Under the pieces are notes generated by a model. That model searched no databases. It saw only the letters and a program-made list of their open reading frames with translations, and was not told the DNA's origin. From Ciborinia camelliae (lineage: Eukaryota; Ascomycota; Leotiomycetes; Helotiales; Sclerotiniaceae), in NCBI GenBank assembly GCA_025890175.1, contig JANPYM010000003.1, forward strand, positions 3,551,437 through 3,615,436: a DNA stretch of 64,000 nucleotides. The letters run 5' to 3'. Below are positions 47,990 through 58,785 of the stretch, piece after piece. A program made the position numbers and the translations under genes. Each line of letters begins with the position of its first letter. The first letter of the stretch is position 1.

Positions 47990-48295
47990 CTAGAAATGGT
48001 ATATATTATATGTTAAATGGCGACCTTTTGCCTTTCGGAGCATATAGCTTATTAGTGGTTTAGCATGATTAATATATTCTTTTAAAATTTCTATCTCCTC
48101 CGTATCTGGTGCAACCCAAGAGTATGTAAAGCGACCAAAACCACCCTTGAAAGTTGACAATGCCTGCTCAGCCTTGTAAAAAAAGACGTTTGGAAGCGGG
48201 CAGAGAATACCGTAATTGTTGGGAACTAGTCCGCCGACCCCTAGAGAGCAGACTATTAATAAACGGTTTTGAAAGGCGTGTATGAGTACACTTCA
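47990..48295 (-). pseudogene. Unassigned relic coding exon without start codon
   Basis: A minus-strand frame of about 100 codons is open from about 48295 to a TAG at 47990. It reads like real protein rather than noise, with mixed composition and well-spaced aromatic residues: NRLLIVCSLGVGGLVPNNYG, ILCPLPNVFFYKAEQALS, TFKGGFGRFTYSWVAPDT and EYINHAKPLISYMLRKAKG. It has no ATG near its start, and a TGA precedes it. It could be the last exon of a decayed gene, with a possible acceptor TTAATAG at about 48251. I do not recognise the family. It lies just beyond the PKS regulator and may have belonged to that cluster. Confidence 0.5.
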
Positions 48296-48597
48296 CTGCG
48301 ATAAGCTAGGGCTTTTAAGACATCCTTACCATAATATATAATACGGAAATAGATTCAATGAATTCAAGTGTATGGAGGGAGGGTTGAAAATGGGTCTCTT
48401 GACTTGAGAGGATTTCTAATGTAATGGCGGGGGTTACTTATAAAGTTTAGAAGATTGTGGTGATGACTGACTAGTTGTTTCTTGGAGGGGTTGTAATAGG
48501 GAGGAATATTCGAGTTGGATAGAAGATATCGAGATGTAAGGTAAGGTAAGGATACTGGATATTAAGATCTGAGGGTGTTAATGGGAATATGGACGTT

Positions 48598-48826
48598 CGC
48601 TTGGGAAGAAGGGTGAGGGGAAGGGGAAGGGAAGGGGAAGGGGAAGGAAGGGAAGGGGGAAGGGGAAGGGGAAGGGGAAGGGAAGGGAAGGGGAAGGGGA
48701 AGGGGGAAGGGAAGGGAAGGGGAAGGGGAAGGGAAGGGGAAGGGGAAGGGGAAGGGAAGGGGAAGGGGGAAGGGAAGGGGAAGGGGAAGGGGAAGGGGAA
48801 GGGGAAGGGGAAGGGGAAGGGGAAGT
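48598..48826. repeat. Polypurine minisatellite (GGGGAA/GGGAA)n
   Basis: About 210 bases of almost pure GGGGAA and GGGAA units on the plus strand, with a pyrimidine complement. Such tracts can form triplex or G-rich structures and are prone to length change. Confidence 0.9.
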
Positions 48827-48839
48827 TAAGGAAAAACAA

Positions 48840-49010
48840 TGATATAAATAGTACTTCGATGCGAGGTAGAAAGTATTCTCCCAGTTATGGAAAGATAACT
48901 ATATATATAAACAGCTCTTCATTGAGAGGCAGTAAGTATCTTCAATATCCAGGAAAGAAGATGGAGGATGTAAATAGCTGTTCATTGAGAGGCAGTGAAC
49001 TTAGAAATTT
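48840..49010. repeat. Three degenerate tandem copies of a roughly 60-bp unit
   Basis: Units begin AATAGTACTTCGATGCGAGG, AACAGCTCTTCATTGAGAGG and AATAGCTGTTCATTGAGAGG (near 48846, 48910 and 48973). They continue with a shared CAGTAAGTAT-type stretch. Copies two and three are closest. Confidence 0.65.
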
Positions 49011-49513
49011 ATTAGAATGTCTGAGGAGATAAAGTATGGAGGCTCTCCGGCTCTCTAATTGGGAAGAGGATGATTCCCCCTCCCTTACCCCCACCCCAAT
49101 CCCAAAAGGGTCGGGTGAATCGGAATGCAGACTTCCTATCTATCTGATTGCCAATATAGTCTTGGGAGATTGTCCTCATCCTGTACGTAAACTCCTGCAT
49201 CTCAGGGGATGTCTTGAAGCGAAAGATGAGATAGAATGCCATTGACTTTCAAAGTTTTGAAGGAGGGCGTAAATGGTATCAAATACTTTTTTGACACTTT
49301 ATATTATATGTCGACTGATCATTTGCTTGAAGTGTTCCCAGATCTTCCTGTAACTCCATTGTGCCCATACATCCAACCATATAATCCAATGTACTCCGAT
49401 ATCATATCCATACACTTAGATGTCTCCATGGTCTACTTTTCCCTCGATGTATCCATGAAATCAAATGTTTAACAAATTGTCGAAAATCAATGCACAGACA
49501 TCACCTCCCACTC

Positions 49514-50011
49514 CTATTCCCACCACCACTTCCCCCCTCCCAACCCCAACCCCAACCTCTCCTCCCTACTCCTCTGCATCCTAGCCTCTCTCTCCTGCCC
49601 TCTACTCCCCCCTCTCTCCCTCTCCCTAGCGCTTCCTCTCGCCCTCTCCTCTCGCTCCCTATCAATCCGCCTATCCTCATCCTCATCCTCACTCAACTCA
49701 TTCTCCGCATTCCCATCCCTATCCCCACCCCCACTCCCATTCACACTCGCACTTCCCCTCCCCAACTCCCTTTCCCTCTGCGCCGCCCTCGCATCATCCA
49801 CCCTCCTCTGCGCTGCCAACGCCTGTATCTCCCTATACTTATCCCCCCTACCCAACCCAAACTCACTTCTCTCCTTGGCTTTTCTACGGCGCGCCGCATC
49901 AGTCTTTGCTCTTTTTTCTTCTTCCTCGTCGCGTTCCGCTTGTCGTGAGTCTTCATAGATGGCTATGTCTTCCGTGGTGAGCGTTATGGTCGTGGGGGCG
50001 CGACGGAGCAT
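49514..50011 (-). CDS. CDC26: Anaphase-promoting complex subunit Cdc26
   Basis: Small APC/C subunit whose N-terminus packs into the TPR superhelix of Cdc16/Apc6 and stabilises it. Intronless, 165 aa. The diagnostic N-terminus is MLRRAPTTITLTTEDIAIYED, matching the MLRRxPT...LxxDIxxFE pattern of the family, in which the initiator Met is part of the binding site. This fixes the start at 50011. The rest is a charged low-complexity helix (QAERDEEEEKRAKTDAARRRK) and Arg/Glu/Gly-rich tail ending GGGKWWWE. At 165 aa it is longer than human CDC26 (85 aa), all in the disordered tail. It diverges from the gene at 50639. Confidence 0.85.
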   Translation of the reverse strand: MLRRAPTTITLTTEDIAIYEDSRQAERDEEEEKRAKTDAARRRKAKERSEFGLGRGDKYREIQALAAQRRVDDARAAQRERELGRGSASVNGSGGGDRDGNAENELSEDEDEDRRIDREREERARGSARERERGGSRGQEREARMQRSREERLGLGLGGGKWWWE

Positions 50012-50638
50012 ATTTGAGGTTGTGTGAGAGGTGGTGTTTGTTTGTTTGCTTGTTTGTTGAAGTTGAGGTTAAGACTGATGGAGAGAAGTTGGGCGATAAT
50101 TATAGATTTCCAATCTACTCTACTCTGCGAATAGAATAGCAAGCTCCTTTATATTCGTAACGACTCGCAACCCGTATGCAAAAACAATATTTTCCAAATC
50201 GATATTATTGTTAATGTTGACGTTCCCAAAACCACCCCAATGCAAGGCTGAAAAAACGCGTGGGAATCCTCTCACTCCAAAAGTTTTGTTGCACGTCTAT
50301 CTGCCTATTCAAAAATTGGATTTTGGGGAAAACCACAATTTTCTTTCCCGATTCAGAGACTCTGAAACTTCGCGATCTCGAAAAAAGGTCTCCCGGGGAT
50401 TTTGAAAGAACGCTGGTGGAATGCTGGCTCGGGGCGTTTTCGAGATTTTGTGAGAGGCTACCATGTTGCCTTGTTTATGTTGATGGCTCGTGCGCAATAG
50501 CCTTGTGCTTTAGTTTTAAAGGATCATGTATGCATACCTAAGGCATACATAATATTTTCTCCAGAATCTCGAGATTCATATCGATTGGAGAGAACACCTG
50601 GTTGAGCGATTGACAAGAATTGCGCTGCACATCATATC
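50012..50638. promoter_or_regulatory. Divergent promoter region of CDC26 and the 50639 gene
   Basis: This 627-bp gap between two divergent starts should contain both promoters. No TATA-like or regulator site is distinct enough to name. Confidence 0.45.
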
Positions 50639-51911
50639 ATGTTTACCCGGCATGTGCAAACTGCGATTGGGGGTGGTAGACCTCTAGCCCCTGATTTTGC
50701 GAGGGTCTCGGAGGGAATTAAGGCGAGTTTAAGGGCTTTCAGTGGTTCTGTAAGGAGGAGTGAGGAGGGGAATGGTAGGTTTTCTATGATTTCTTCTTTT
50801 GGGTTATGCTGTTGGGGGTTTTTATTTCTCCTTGACATATGTGATGAAAGGAGGTGCTTTCTTTGGGTTCCAATAATTCTGCGGAAATATTTTGTTATGT
50901 TATATATACTAACATTTACCAGATCAACCCCGATCCACCCGCGCAGAACGCAGTTCCAACGCCGTAAATGACATTTCCTCTCTCGCACCCCAACCCTCCC
51001 GCGGAATCGATGCGCGTTCATTAGCAGCTCGTCCACCCCCAGGTCAAACCTTTACTATTTCCCGGCGTATAGACGATAGTCCACGAGGAGGAAGAGGACA
51101 AGGAACGCGTACCCGTCATAGTCCAAATTATCGAGGACGAGGCTCAGGATTTCCTAGAAGTGGACCTGGAGCTGGAGCTGGAGCCGGAGCCGGAGCTGGG
51201 GCCGGTGGGCCTGGTGGTCGAGGCGGCGGTCGAGGCGGTGTTCGAGGACGAGGACGTGGTAGAGGCAGAAACCCTCGCCGTGATCGAAAACCTCCTGCGG
51301 ATGTGGAGTTGGATGAATATGATCCGCCTTATACAGTTGAGGAACAACAATATTTGGATAGTCAGGAGGGAGGAGAATGGATACCATATAATCCCGTTAC
51401 ATCGATGAGTGATTTAGAGAGTTGGGGACCGGCTATAGCGACAAGTGATAGCACGAATGGGTTTAAGGAATCGATAATTTATAAGATGCAGGTAGTGAGT
51501 GGGACGTTGGGACAGAGAGATGTGCCGACGCCGCCGGAAAGACATTTAGCTAATGTGGAGAGGGGTTTGGGAACGGTGTTTGGGAGTAAGGAGGAGAAGG
51601 AGGGGATTGAGAAGTGGAGAGATGGCGAAGAGGAATGGAGAGATGAGGTTAGGTGGAAGGTTCATAAGGATTATAAGATTGAGGGTTTGAGGGAAGAGGA
51701 GAAAGAAGCTTTGTTGAAGGAGATGGTGGCGGGTGTGTACAAGAAACCGGGAGATGTGAAGGGAGGTGTGTTTGGAGACATTGAAAGGATGACTAGAAAG
51801 AACGAAACTTTCTTGCCAGGGGATTCGACACCACTGCAAGAAAAGCTACAGAGCCTATTACCTGCTGATGCAATAAAACAAATGGAAAAGGCGGGAAAAC
51901 CTACCATATAG
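50639..51911 (+). CDS. Conserved hypothetical protein, probably mitochondrial
   Basis: Two exons (50639-50774, 50923-51911), a 148-bp intron with a perfect TACTAAC branch site, 374 aa. The N-terminus (MFTRHVQTAIGGGRPLAP...LRAFSGSVRRS) is rich in Arg/Ser and lacks acids early, as in mitochondrial transit peptides. Residues about 125-170 form a Gly/Ala/Arg run (GAGAGAGAGAGGPGGRGG, then RGRGRGRGR) resembling RGG RNA-binding segments. The C-terminal half looks globular and conserved: WIPYNPVTSMSDLESWGPA, PTPPERHLANVERGLGTVFG, VHKDYKIEGL and GDSTPLQEKLQSLLPADAI. I do not recognise the family with certainty. A mitochondrial ribosome-associated protein is one possibility. It is convergent with the recycling-factor gene at 52098. 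Confidence 0.75.
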
Positions 51912-52097
51912 GTCGAGTATATATACTGTACAGTGTATTCATAAAAGAATCTAGACATGGTAGGTATTGTACAAAAGCAATCATATACCATAAAATACTC
52001 AACTTTTCACACCACTCCATACCTCATCTTATTTGCACACATCTTCTTCTAGGATTGATTGAGCTTCCCTTCCATATACTTATTATACGCACCTCAC

Positions 52098-53168
52098 TCA
52101 CGCCTGTTCCATACCCTTCCTCGCCGCCTCCACCAACTTCTTCACCTCGGCATTCCCCTTCTCTACCACCTTCTCCATCTCCTTATGCGCCTTCTTCGAA
52201 TCATCCGGCCTCACCACCTTCTTGACCTCCATCGCCCTCAATTTCTTCTGCATCGCTCCCCTCGCATTCCTCACGCCATTTCCCGCCTGCTCCCCCGCTT
52301 TCGAAGCCGCTTGCAGTGCCAAATCCCGCGATTCCTTCGTCGGTGCGGGAATCGGGATGTTGAGGGCCAGTGGGTTGTGCGCATCGGGTTGTGGTTGGAG
52401 TTGTAGGGTTGCGGCGGATTGGATGGTGGAGATTATGGGTTTGATGTGCTATGGGGGGGAGAGAGGAGGTTAGTTTATTGGTTTTGTTTGTATTTTAGAG
52501 GGGAGGAGAGAATGGAATGAGGGATGGAAAATTAGGGTTGGGAAATGGAAATTAAAATGGAAATAAAATAGAAATAGAGGAAGGGAATGGGATTCAAAGT
52601 AATTGCATTGATTGATTGATTGACATACATCTTTCTCCCCGACCATCAAAACGACACTCCTCCCCCCTTTCGGCAGCACCTGCGCCAAATCACCCAAGCG
52701 AAAACTCTCCTTCGCATCCTTCCCCAACTTCACCCGCAACCCTTCCAAAACCTCGGGATTAAAACGTCCCCCCGTCCTCAATTTCCCCAAATCATTCTTC
52801 AGTTTCTCAAGACTCTTGTCGATTCCAGCCTGCAGCGTGGAAAAATCAAACGGATCATTTTCGTCGGCGGAAGAAGAAGAGGAGGAGGAAGAGGAATCTT
52901 CGAAGGATTCAGATGGGGAATACGAAGATCCCTTGTTTTTATCTTTTTTCTTGAGCAGGGGTGAGGTGTGCTGGAATAGGAGAGCGGAACTACTGCTGAG
53001 GTGTCGATGTTGAGATAGAGAGAGGGGGGTATTTTTGGGTATGCACAAGAGGGTTCCCGGTCTGAATCTTAATTCTTCCCCAATTGAAATGTTTCGTGCA
53101 TTGGGACTTGTCAAGGTAAAGCTGCGTCTCAATGCTTGAGTAGAACGAAGGGACATACGAGGTGGCAT
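52098..53168 (-). CDS. RRF1: Mitochondrial ribosome recycling factor
   Basis: Splits post-termination mitoribosomes together with mtEFG2. Exons 53168-52629 and 52448-52098, a 180-bp intron, 296 aa. The N-terminus (MPPRMSLRSTQALRRSFTL) is a probable matrix-targeting sequence. A Ser-rich linker (SFEDSSSSSSSSSADEND) precedes the RRF domain. That domain opens STLQAGIDKSLEKLKNDLGKL with RTGGRFNPEVLEGLRV, continues LAQVLPKGGRSVVLMVGEKD, crosses the splice into HIKPIISTIQ and NPLALNIPIP, and ends with the long helix DDSKKAHKEMEKVVEKGNAEV, then KKLVEAARKGMEQA. Two in-frame ATGs lie four codons apart at the start, and the first is used here. The frame is open upstream only from a TTG. Confidence 0.9.
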
Positions 53169-53697
53169 GGTGAGAGTGAGAGAAAGGAAGGTGCGGTGAT
53201 GTGCGTGAATGGATGAATTGCCAGTCAAGTTGGAGAATTTTATGACAAGGCGGAATTCAGGCCTCGTCTAGCTTACCTATGATGGAGGAGAAACTTCAGC
53301 CTTTCTGATTCTGCATGTTGGGGACTGGAACGTGCGTTTATAAGCTTTAACCTATCAGATTATTTATGATGATATGATGAAAAGTACATCTGAGAGTTAT
53401 GGAAATGCCTTTTAATTATTTATATATTTCTAATATAATCTTGGAAATTTGAAGGATTCGTGCAAAGTTGTAGTTTCAACAGGGCTAGCTCGAGAGTAAG
53501 GTTCGCTCATTCGTTCCCAATAATACAATATCTGTCATATCACAATGTTTTATAATGTGCTGAATACTAGATACCTACATTTATATCTTTTTATATGACT
53601 CTACAATAAGTATCACTATAACAACCTCATCAATTAAACCATACTCTACCCTCCAATTGTTCAAATCGTCTCTCAAGTTCCAGAATCTATCTCAAAA
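53169..53697. other. Intergenic region
   Basis: No gene supported. It holds the upstream region of the recycling-factor gene and that of the F-box-like relic. Confidence 0.45.
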
Positions 53698-54351
53698 ATG
53701 TCAACATCATCTACCCCTCCATCCCCCTCCCGACTCCTCAGTCTCCCCCCAGAAATTCTAGCCACAATCCTCACCTACGCCGTCCTCAGCCCTTCTCCCC
53801 ACTCAACCCACGAGTCAAACCCCGCGCCCTCCTTTTCCGGACCCAGCAGCCCCCAATGGAGAAATACCAATCGTCCTCTTCCCCTACTCGCTCCCTTCCC
53901 CTTCCCCAAAACCACCACCTAAAATCCAGCATCTCGCTCTCCCCACACTACCTAATCCACGCCGGCGGTCATAGACACGCACCTCCGCTTTCCCTCTTCC
54001 TAACCAACCGTTGACTATACAGCGAAGCGCATCATCTATACTACACGCTTCACAGATTTTCCATCGTCCCGGGTCGCGACTATCTCGATGATGCAAGAAT
54101 AGGGTGGTCACCCGGCTTGAATACTCGAGCCATCAAACTATTCGATCCCACAATGACCCACACCTTCCACGCGATCCGCGCGTTGGAAATAAATATAATG
54201 TGCTGGCGCAACGAGATATTCTTCGCCGTACTCTTTTTCCCCGCCATGATTTCTTCGATCCGAGATGGAAACCTACGAATCGAAAGTCAAGGGGGTTTGA
54301 GGGAACGTGGATGCTTGAAACGTATGGGGATCATGCTGTTAAATATTTAAC
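53698..54351 (+). pseudogene. F-box-like protein, broken
   Basis: The frame opens MSTSST... with an F-box-like helix LLSLPPEILATILTYAVLSP and stops at 53922. A likely continuation in another frame begins HYLIHAGGHRHAPPLSLFLTNR, meets an in-frame TGA near 54013, and resumes LYSEAHHLYYTLHRFSIVPG, with GWSPGLNTRAIKLFDPTMTH and AIRALEINIMCWRNEIFFAVLF following, to TAA at 54350. Many fungal F-box proteins have the pattern 'LxxNRxLYxEAxxLYYxxxxF' in this position, so the pieces belong together. At least one frameshift and one stop make it non-functional unless the assembly is wrong. Substrate-adaptor role for SCF ubiquitin ligases is the family's usual function; assignment rests on a short F-box match. 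Confidence 0.6.
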
Positions 54352-54901
54352 GAGGTCAGATTAATTGGCCTCTCGATCAGGGGCGAATATTACTTTACTA
54401 TTCTTCTAAATGGGATTGGAGATTCAATATATTCAAATATTATTCTAGTTTTTTATATTTCGAACTACATTTAAAAAGCTTTGATTGTTTCAAAAGAATA
54501 CAAACATTGAAATGTCAAAATTGACGGCCAATAAGCAGATGGTCTCAAGAGTGACAACGCAATGATCTTAGAGCAATATTGACATCTGAAGCACAGGAAA
54601 GAGAGCAAGCGATGGAACATGTATAAAGTTTTTAATCTTGATCAATTTGTGATTTTTTTTCTTATTAACACCCCTTGCTCTACAGAAGCTCTTTTTATGC
54701 CCGTAGACAAAAGCAAAGAAGTATGTGGACCATAAAATAGCCAGATAGAAACCATGCAAATACCGGATAAGTGACTTTTTATAACCCCAATATGAGCCAG
54801 GGACCAGATGGTCCAGTCCATATCATCCATGTCATGAACTCATATGCATCAATAACCTCTTCCCACATTCCTCTCCATCACATACCAACTCAGAGCCCAC
54901 T
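54352..54901. other. Intergenic region
   Basis: No gene supported. It is the 3' flank of SSB1 and is AT-rich. Confidence 0.5.
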
Positions 54902-56417
54902 TTAACGAGTGGACATGGCCTTGGTGACAGCTCTCTTCAATGCAAGTTCCTTCTTCTTCAAATCATCAGAAGTGGAATCCTCAATCTCGAGTTGAGCCAT
55001 GGCATCGCTCAAAGCAGACTCAATCTTCTCCTTGTTACCACGCTTGAACTTGACGGACATAAGTGGGTCGGAGATGATCTCCTCGACTCTTGAAATGTAT
55101 GACTCGAGTTGTTGTTTGGACTCGAATCTCTTGCTGAAAGCATCATCACTGCTCTTGAACTCAGCAGCATCTGCAACCATCTTCTCGATCTCGGAAGATG
55201 ACAATTTACCAACAGAGTTGGAGATTGTGATGTTGGCACTACGTCCGGAAGTCTTCTCAGTAGCGGTAACCTTCAAGATACCGTTGACATCGACCTCAAA
55301 GACAACCTCGAGAACGGCTTCACCTGCCTTCATTGGAGGAATTGGGGCAAGAGTGAACTCTCCGAGGGAGGTGTTGTCCTCGCAGTTAACACGCTCTCCT
55401 TGGAAGACTGGAAACTGAACTGTTTGCTGATTGTCAGCGACCTGTACATTCATCGTTAGTATATATCTATCAAGGAGGTTGATGATTCAACAGGGTTGAA
55501 TGTCCAAATCAACTTCAACACTTAAAAGAGTTTGAATATCCAAACTCGGTTCAAACTCGGGTAAAAACTCGGTTAAAATCGGTTAAGTGTCGGAACTCGG
55601 TTAAATGTCGGAACTGAGCTGGAACATTGGAAACACGAATGACAGGGTTGTACTTACAGTGGTGAAAGTTCTCTTCTTGATGGTAGGAACAGTTTGTCCA
55701 CGGGTGACGACAGGGGCGAAGATGTTACCCTCCATGGCAACACCGAGGGAAAGAGGAACGACATCCAAAAGGAGGAGGTCGGCGGTATCGGCGGAGGTAG
55801 CCTTTCCTGAAAGGATACCAGCTTGAACAGCGGCACCGTAGGCAACGGCCTCATCAGGGTTGATGCTCTTCTCCAACTTCTTTCCGTCAAAGAACTCACT
55901 CAAGAGCTTTTGAATCTTTGGGATACGGGTGGAACCACCGACAAGAACGATCTCGTCAACCTTGCTCTTATCGATGCTGGCATCCTTAAGAACTTGGGCA
56001 ACTGGGTCCAAAGTACCAGCGAAGGCCTTGGAGTTGAGGTCCTCGAATCTGGCACGGGTGATTTGGGCATTGAAGTCCTCACCATCGAACAAGGAGTCAA
56101 TCTCAACGTTGGTGGAAGCACCGTTGGAGAGAGTTCTCTTAGCACGTTCGCAAGCAGTTCTGAGACGACGGAGGGCACGGGGATCGTTGGACATGTCCTT
56201 CTTGGTCTTTCTGGTGAACTCCTTCTTGAAGTGATCAAGCAAGTTGGTATCGAAATCTTGACCTCCCAAATGGGTGTCACCGGCAGTAGCCTTAACGGTG
56301 AAGACACCACCTTGGATGTTAAGGAGGGAAACATCGAAAGTTCCACCACCGAGATCGTAGATGAGAACGTTGCGCTCCTTGTTGGACTTTCCGGCACCAA
56401 GACCGTAAGCGATGGCA

Positions 56418-56449
<32 letters not shown>

Positions 56450-57412
56450 GTTAAGACCAGCGATGGCACCAGCATCCTTGGTAGCTTGACGTTGGTTGTC
56501 GTTAAAGTAGGCTGGGACAGTGATGACGGCCTTGGAGACGGTCTTGCCCAACTTGACTTCGGCAATTTCCTTCATCTATTGATCAAATACCGTCAGCACT
56601 TTGACAAGCGAGTAGTAGTAGCGGAAGAACTTGCCTTGGTCAAAACCATGGATGAGATCTCTTGTGGGGAGAAGGTCTTCTCCTCTCCGAGATACTCAAC
56701 TTGAACGAATGGAGATCCATCCTTGTCAACGACGGTGAAAGGCCATGATTGGATATCCTGTAAAATGTGTTAGTAGATGCTTATAGAAGGCGCTTGGAGA
56801 AAAATGAATAGTTCACGTTTAAATATTCAAAAATTGTTGAACATTGTAATTCGTGAACAGAAAGCATCAACTACTGACCTTTGTGGTGTGTGGGTCATCG
56901 AATCTTCTTCCGATCAAACGCCTGTATAGTCGTTAGCACCATGTCGTCGTCGCCAAAGTGAAAATACTGACTTGATATCGAAGACGGTGTTTTTTGGGTT
57001 CATGGCAGCATTGTTCTTAGCAGACTCACCAATCAAACGCTCCTTGTCGGTGAAGGAAACGAAAGATGGGGTGGTGAAGCTACCTTGCTCATTGGCAACT
57101 GATAAAATCCATCAGTATAATGTTCCGTCCGGATGTCCAAGTTCGCCTTGCGACATCAGATTTCGAGTCCAGGAGAAGAGGAATACGTACTGATCTCGAC
57201 ATTGGTTCCCTCGTACACAGCAACGCAGGAGTAGGTGGTTCCTAATGTAGTGTTAGTATCTGACGTAGTCGTTGATGATAACAATTGCGAAGTTGTGAAG
57301 ATTTTGACAAAGAGGAAAATTATGCCCCTCATCAACAAATTCCTAAAATTCGAAAAATTATTCTCTTACCAAGATCGATACCAATGGCACCCTCGTAAAC
57401 TTCGTCAGCCAT
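54902..57412 (-). CDS. SSB1: Ribosome-associated Hsp70 chaperone Ssb
   Basis: Cytosolic Hsp70 that works with the RAC complex (Zuo1/Ssz1) on nascent chains at the ribosome exit tunnel. Seven exons: 57412-57370, 57241-57191, 57098-56972, 56921-56879, 56757-56635, 56575-55658 and 55441-54902; 614 aa. The ATPase domain shows [45 protein letters not shown], and [15 protein letters not shown]. The linker and substrate domain show [13 protein letters not shown] and [18 protein letters not shown]. It ends TKAMSTR. There is no signal peptide, no HDEL (so not BiP) and no EEVD (so not Ssa). Length and ending match yeast Ssb (613 aa, ...TKAMSSR). Intron 5 has a GC donor (AAG|GCAAGT). Exon density at the 5' end is typical. 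A TTCAAGAAG word 50 bases upstream could be a weak heat-shock site. Confidence 0.96.
55541..55616 (-). repeat. Short tandem repeats inside SSB1 intron 6
   Basis: The 216-bp intron contains about six copies of ACTCGGTT/ATCGGTTAA, twice linked by GTCGGA. It is the longest intron of the gene and looks expanded by replication slippage. Confidence 0.7.
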
Positions 57413-58785
57413 TTTGAAGAAGTTGTTATGTTAAAATGAGGAAGGAGGTAGGGAGAAAAAACTTCAAGAAGAGGATATGAGGAAAAGAAGCAGGAAGAGA
57501 TTTAGAAGTTGATCGCGGGGGGGAGGAAGATAAAATCCAAAAGCCAGTGGGATTTTTCATAAGCTAACTTTGAAAGTCCGTGCGCCGTCGCCTCGCTCCC
57601 ACTCGACACGTGATACTCTTTATGGCAAATTTTTTCCATTCAAATTTTTTTCTTCCTGTGAACCGACTTTTGATATCAGCAAGCAAAAATTTTCGGGGTC
57701 TTTCCACTATGCGCTAAGCCAGAGTAGGAATGGTTTATGTCGGTTTCAAACGCCCAATGCCCAATGCCCCAATAGTTGTGGAACGATTCGGTAGAGTTTA
57801 GAATTAGTGGAAAGGTGGAAAATTTGATTATTGGTTAATTTGCTTATAAGTTATAATATCATAGTAATTCACTACTCTCCGCCGATAGCGATAGCGGGGT
57901 GATAACGGAGCAGGTGAGGAATACCGTAGATACGACAGTCAATTACAAGGCATACCCGTACCTGGATATGACGGGGACATAGGAAACAGGAAACAATGAA
58001 TGGGGTGAATACTTCACATTTCATTTTACTTGGGAATTTGAATTTGAATTCGATGCTTTTCTTATCTAATCGATAAAGCCCTCTCTCGATAATGATCTTC
58101 CCCCCCAGTAATGCTTTAGGGCTAGGGCTATCTCCCAAGGTAGATACAAGGGGGGAACGGCGACGGACTATTTACGGAGTAGCGACTACAACTTTATCAA
58201 ATAGCTATTTACTACAAGAACTTATCGAGTTATACAATTCCATCAATCCATACCTAACAAAAAGAAGCCGGGCTTTTATTTGATGAATTCAGAATTATGA
58301 AATTGGTTTATATTTGATTTTTTATCCAATTTTAAAGAAATGATTGATTCATGCAAAAACGCATATTCCAATTTCGGTCATCGGTTTTTGGCATGAATAT
58401 TATTAGTCTTTTGAACTACCCAAAGGATAAAGAAGGAGGAGGGTTTATATGATATCCAGACTTCTTCGGATAAGTCTGATAAGAAATAGATGAGGGCGAA
58501 ACCCGTGAATCCAGGTATAGGCATCTGACGGATATATCCCCAGGCTATTAATCGCCTACCGGTATCACTCCCTCCAACGACCTCTCCAAGACCCTACCCG
58601 ACGATTATACATATTCAATTATTCGAATCTCTTTAGAACATTGAGAAAGGTACCTCGGACAAGGAGATGTGATGTGAGACTTATTAGCATGTTACCGATA
58701 CTGGAATTCAGACGTTTCATGTCCACGGGTCTCACGAAACATCACTTCAAACCATCAAAAAAATAAGTACTAGCTAGGTAGGTAT

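Larger units (their letters stand above)
48296..49513. other. Repeat-rich intergenic region
   Basis: No gene supported. It contains the GGGGAA array and the 60-bp degenerate repeats listed separately. The open frames on both strands across the array are artefacts of composition. The right part (49040-49480) shows nothing recognisable. Confidence 0.55.

Noticed and set aside
48471..49032. Pro/Phe/Ser-rich and Gly/Lys/Glu-rich frames on both strands
   Set aside because: Created by the GGGGAA array, not genes.
55823..56704. 293-codon open frame antisense to SSB1
   Set aside because: Long antisense frames opposite Hsp70 genes are a known effect of codon bias. The other strand is a clear Ssb Hsp70 with spliced exons.
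54902..57412. Assignment as BiP/Kar2 or Ssa Hsp70
   Set aside because: No signal peptide, no HDEL and no EEVD. The N-terminus [15 protein letters not shown] and the ending TKAMSTR match Ssb.
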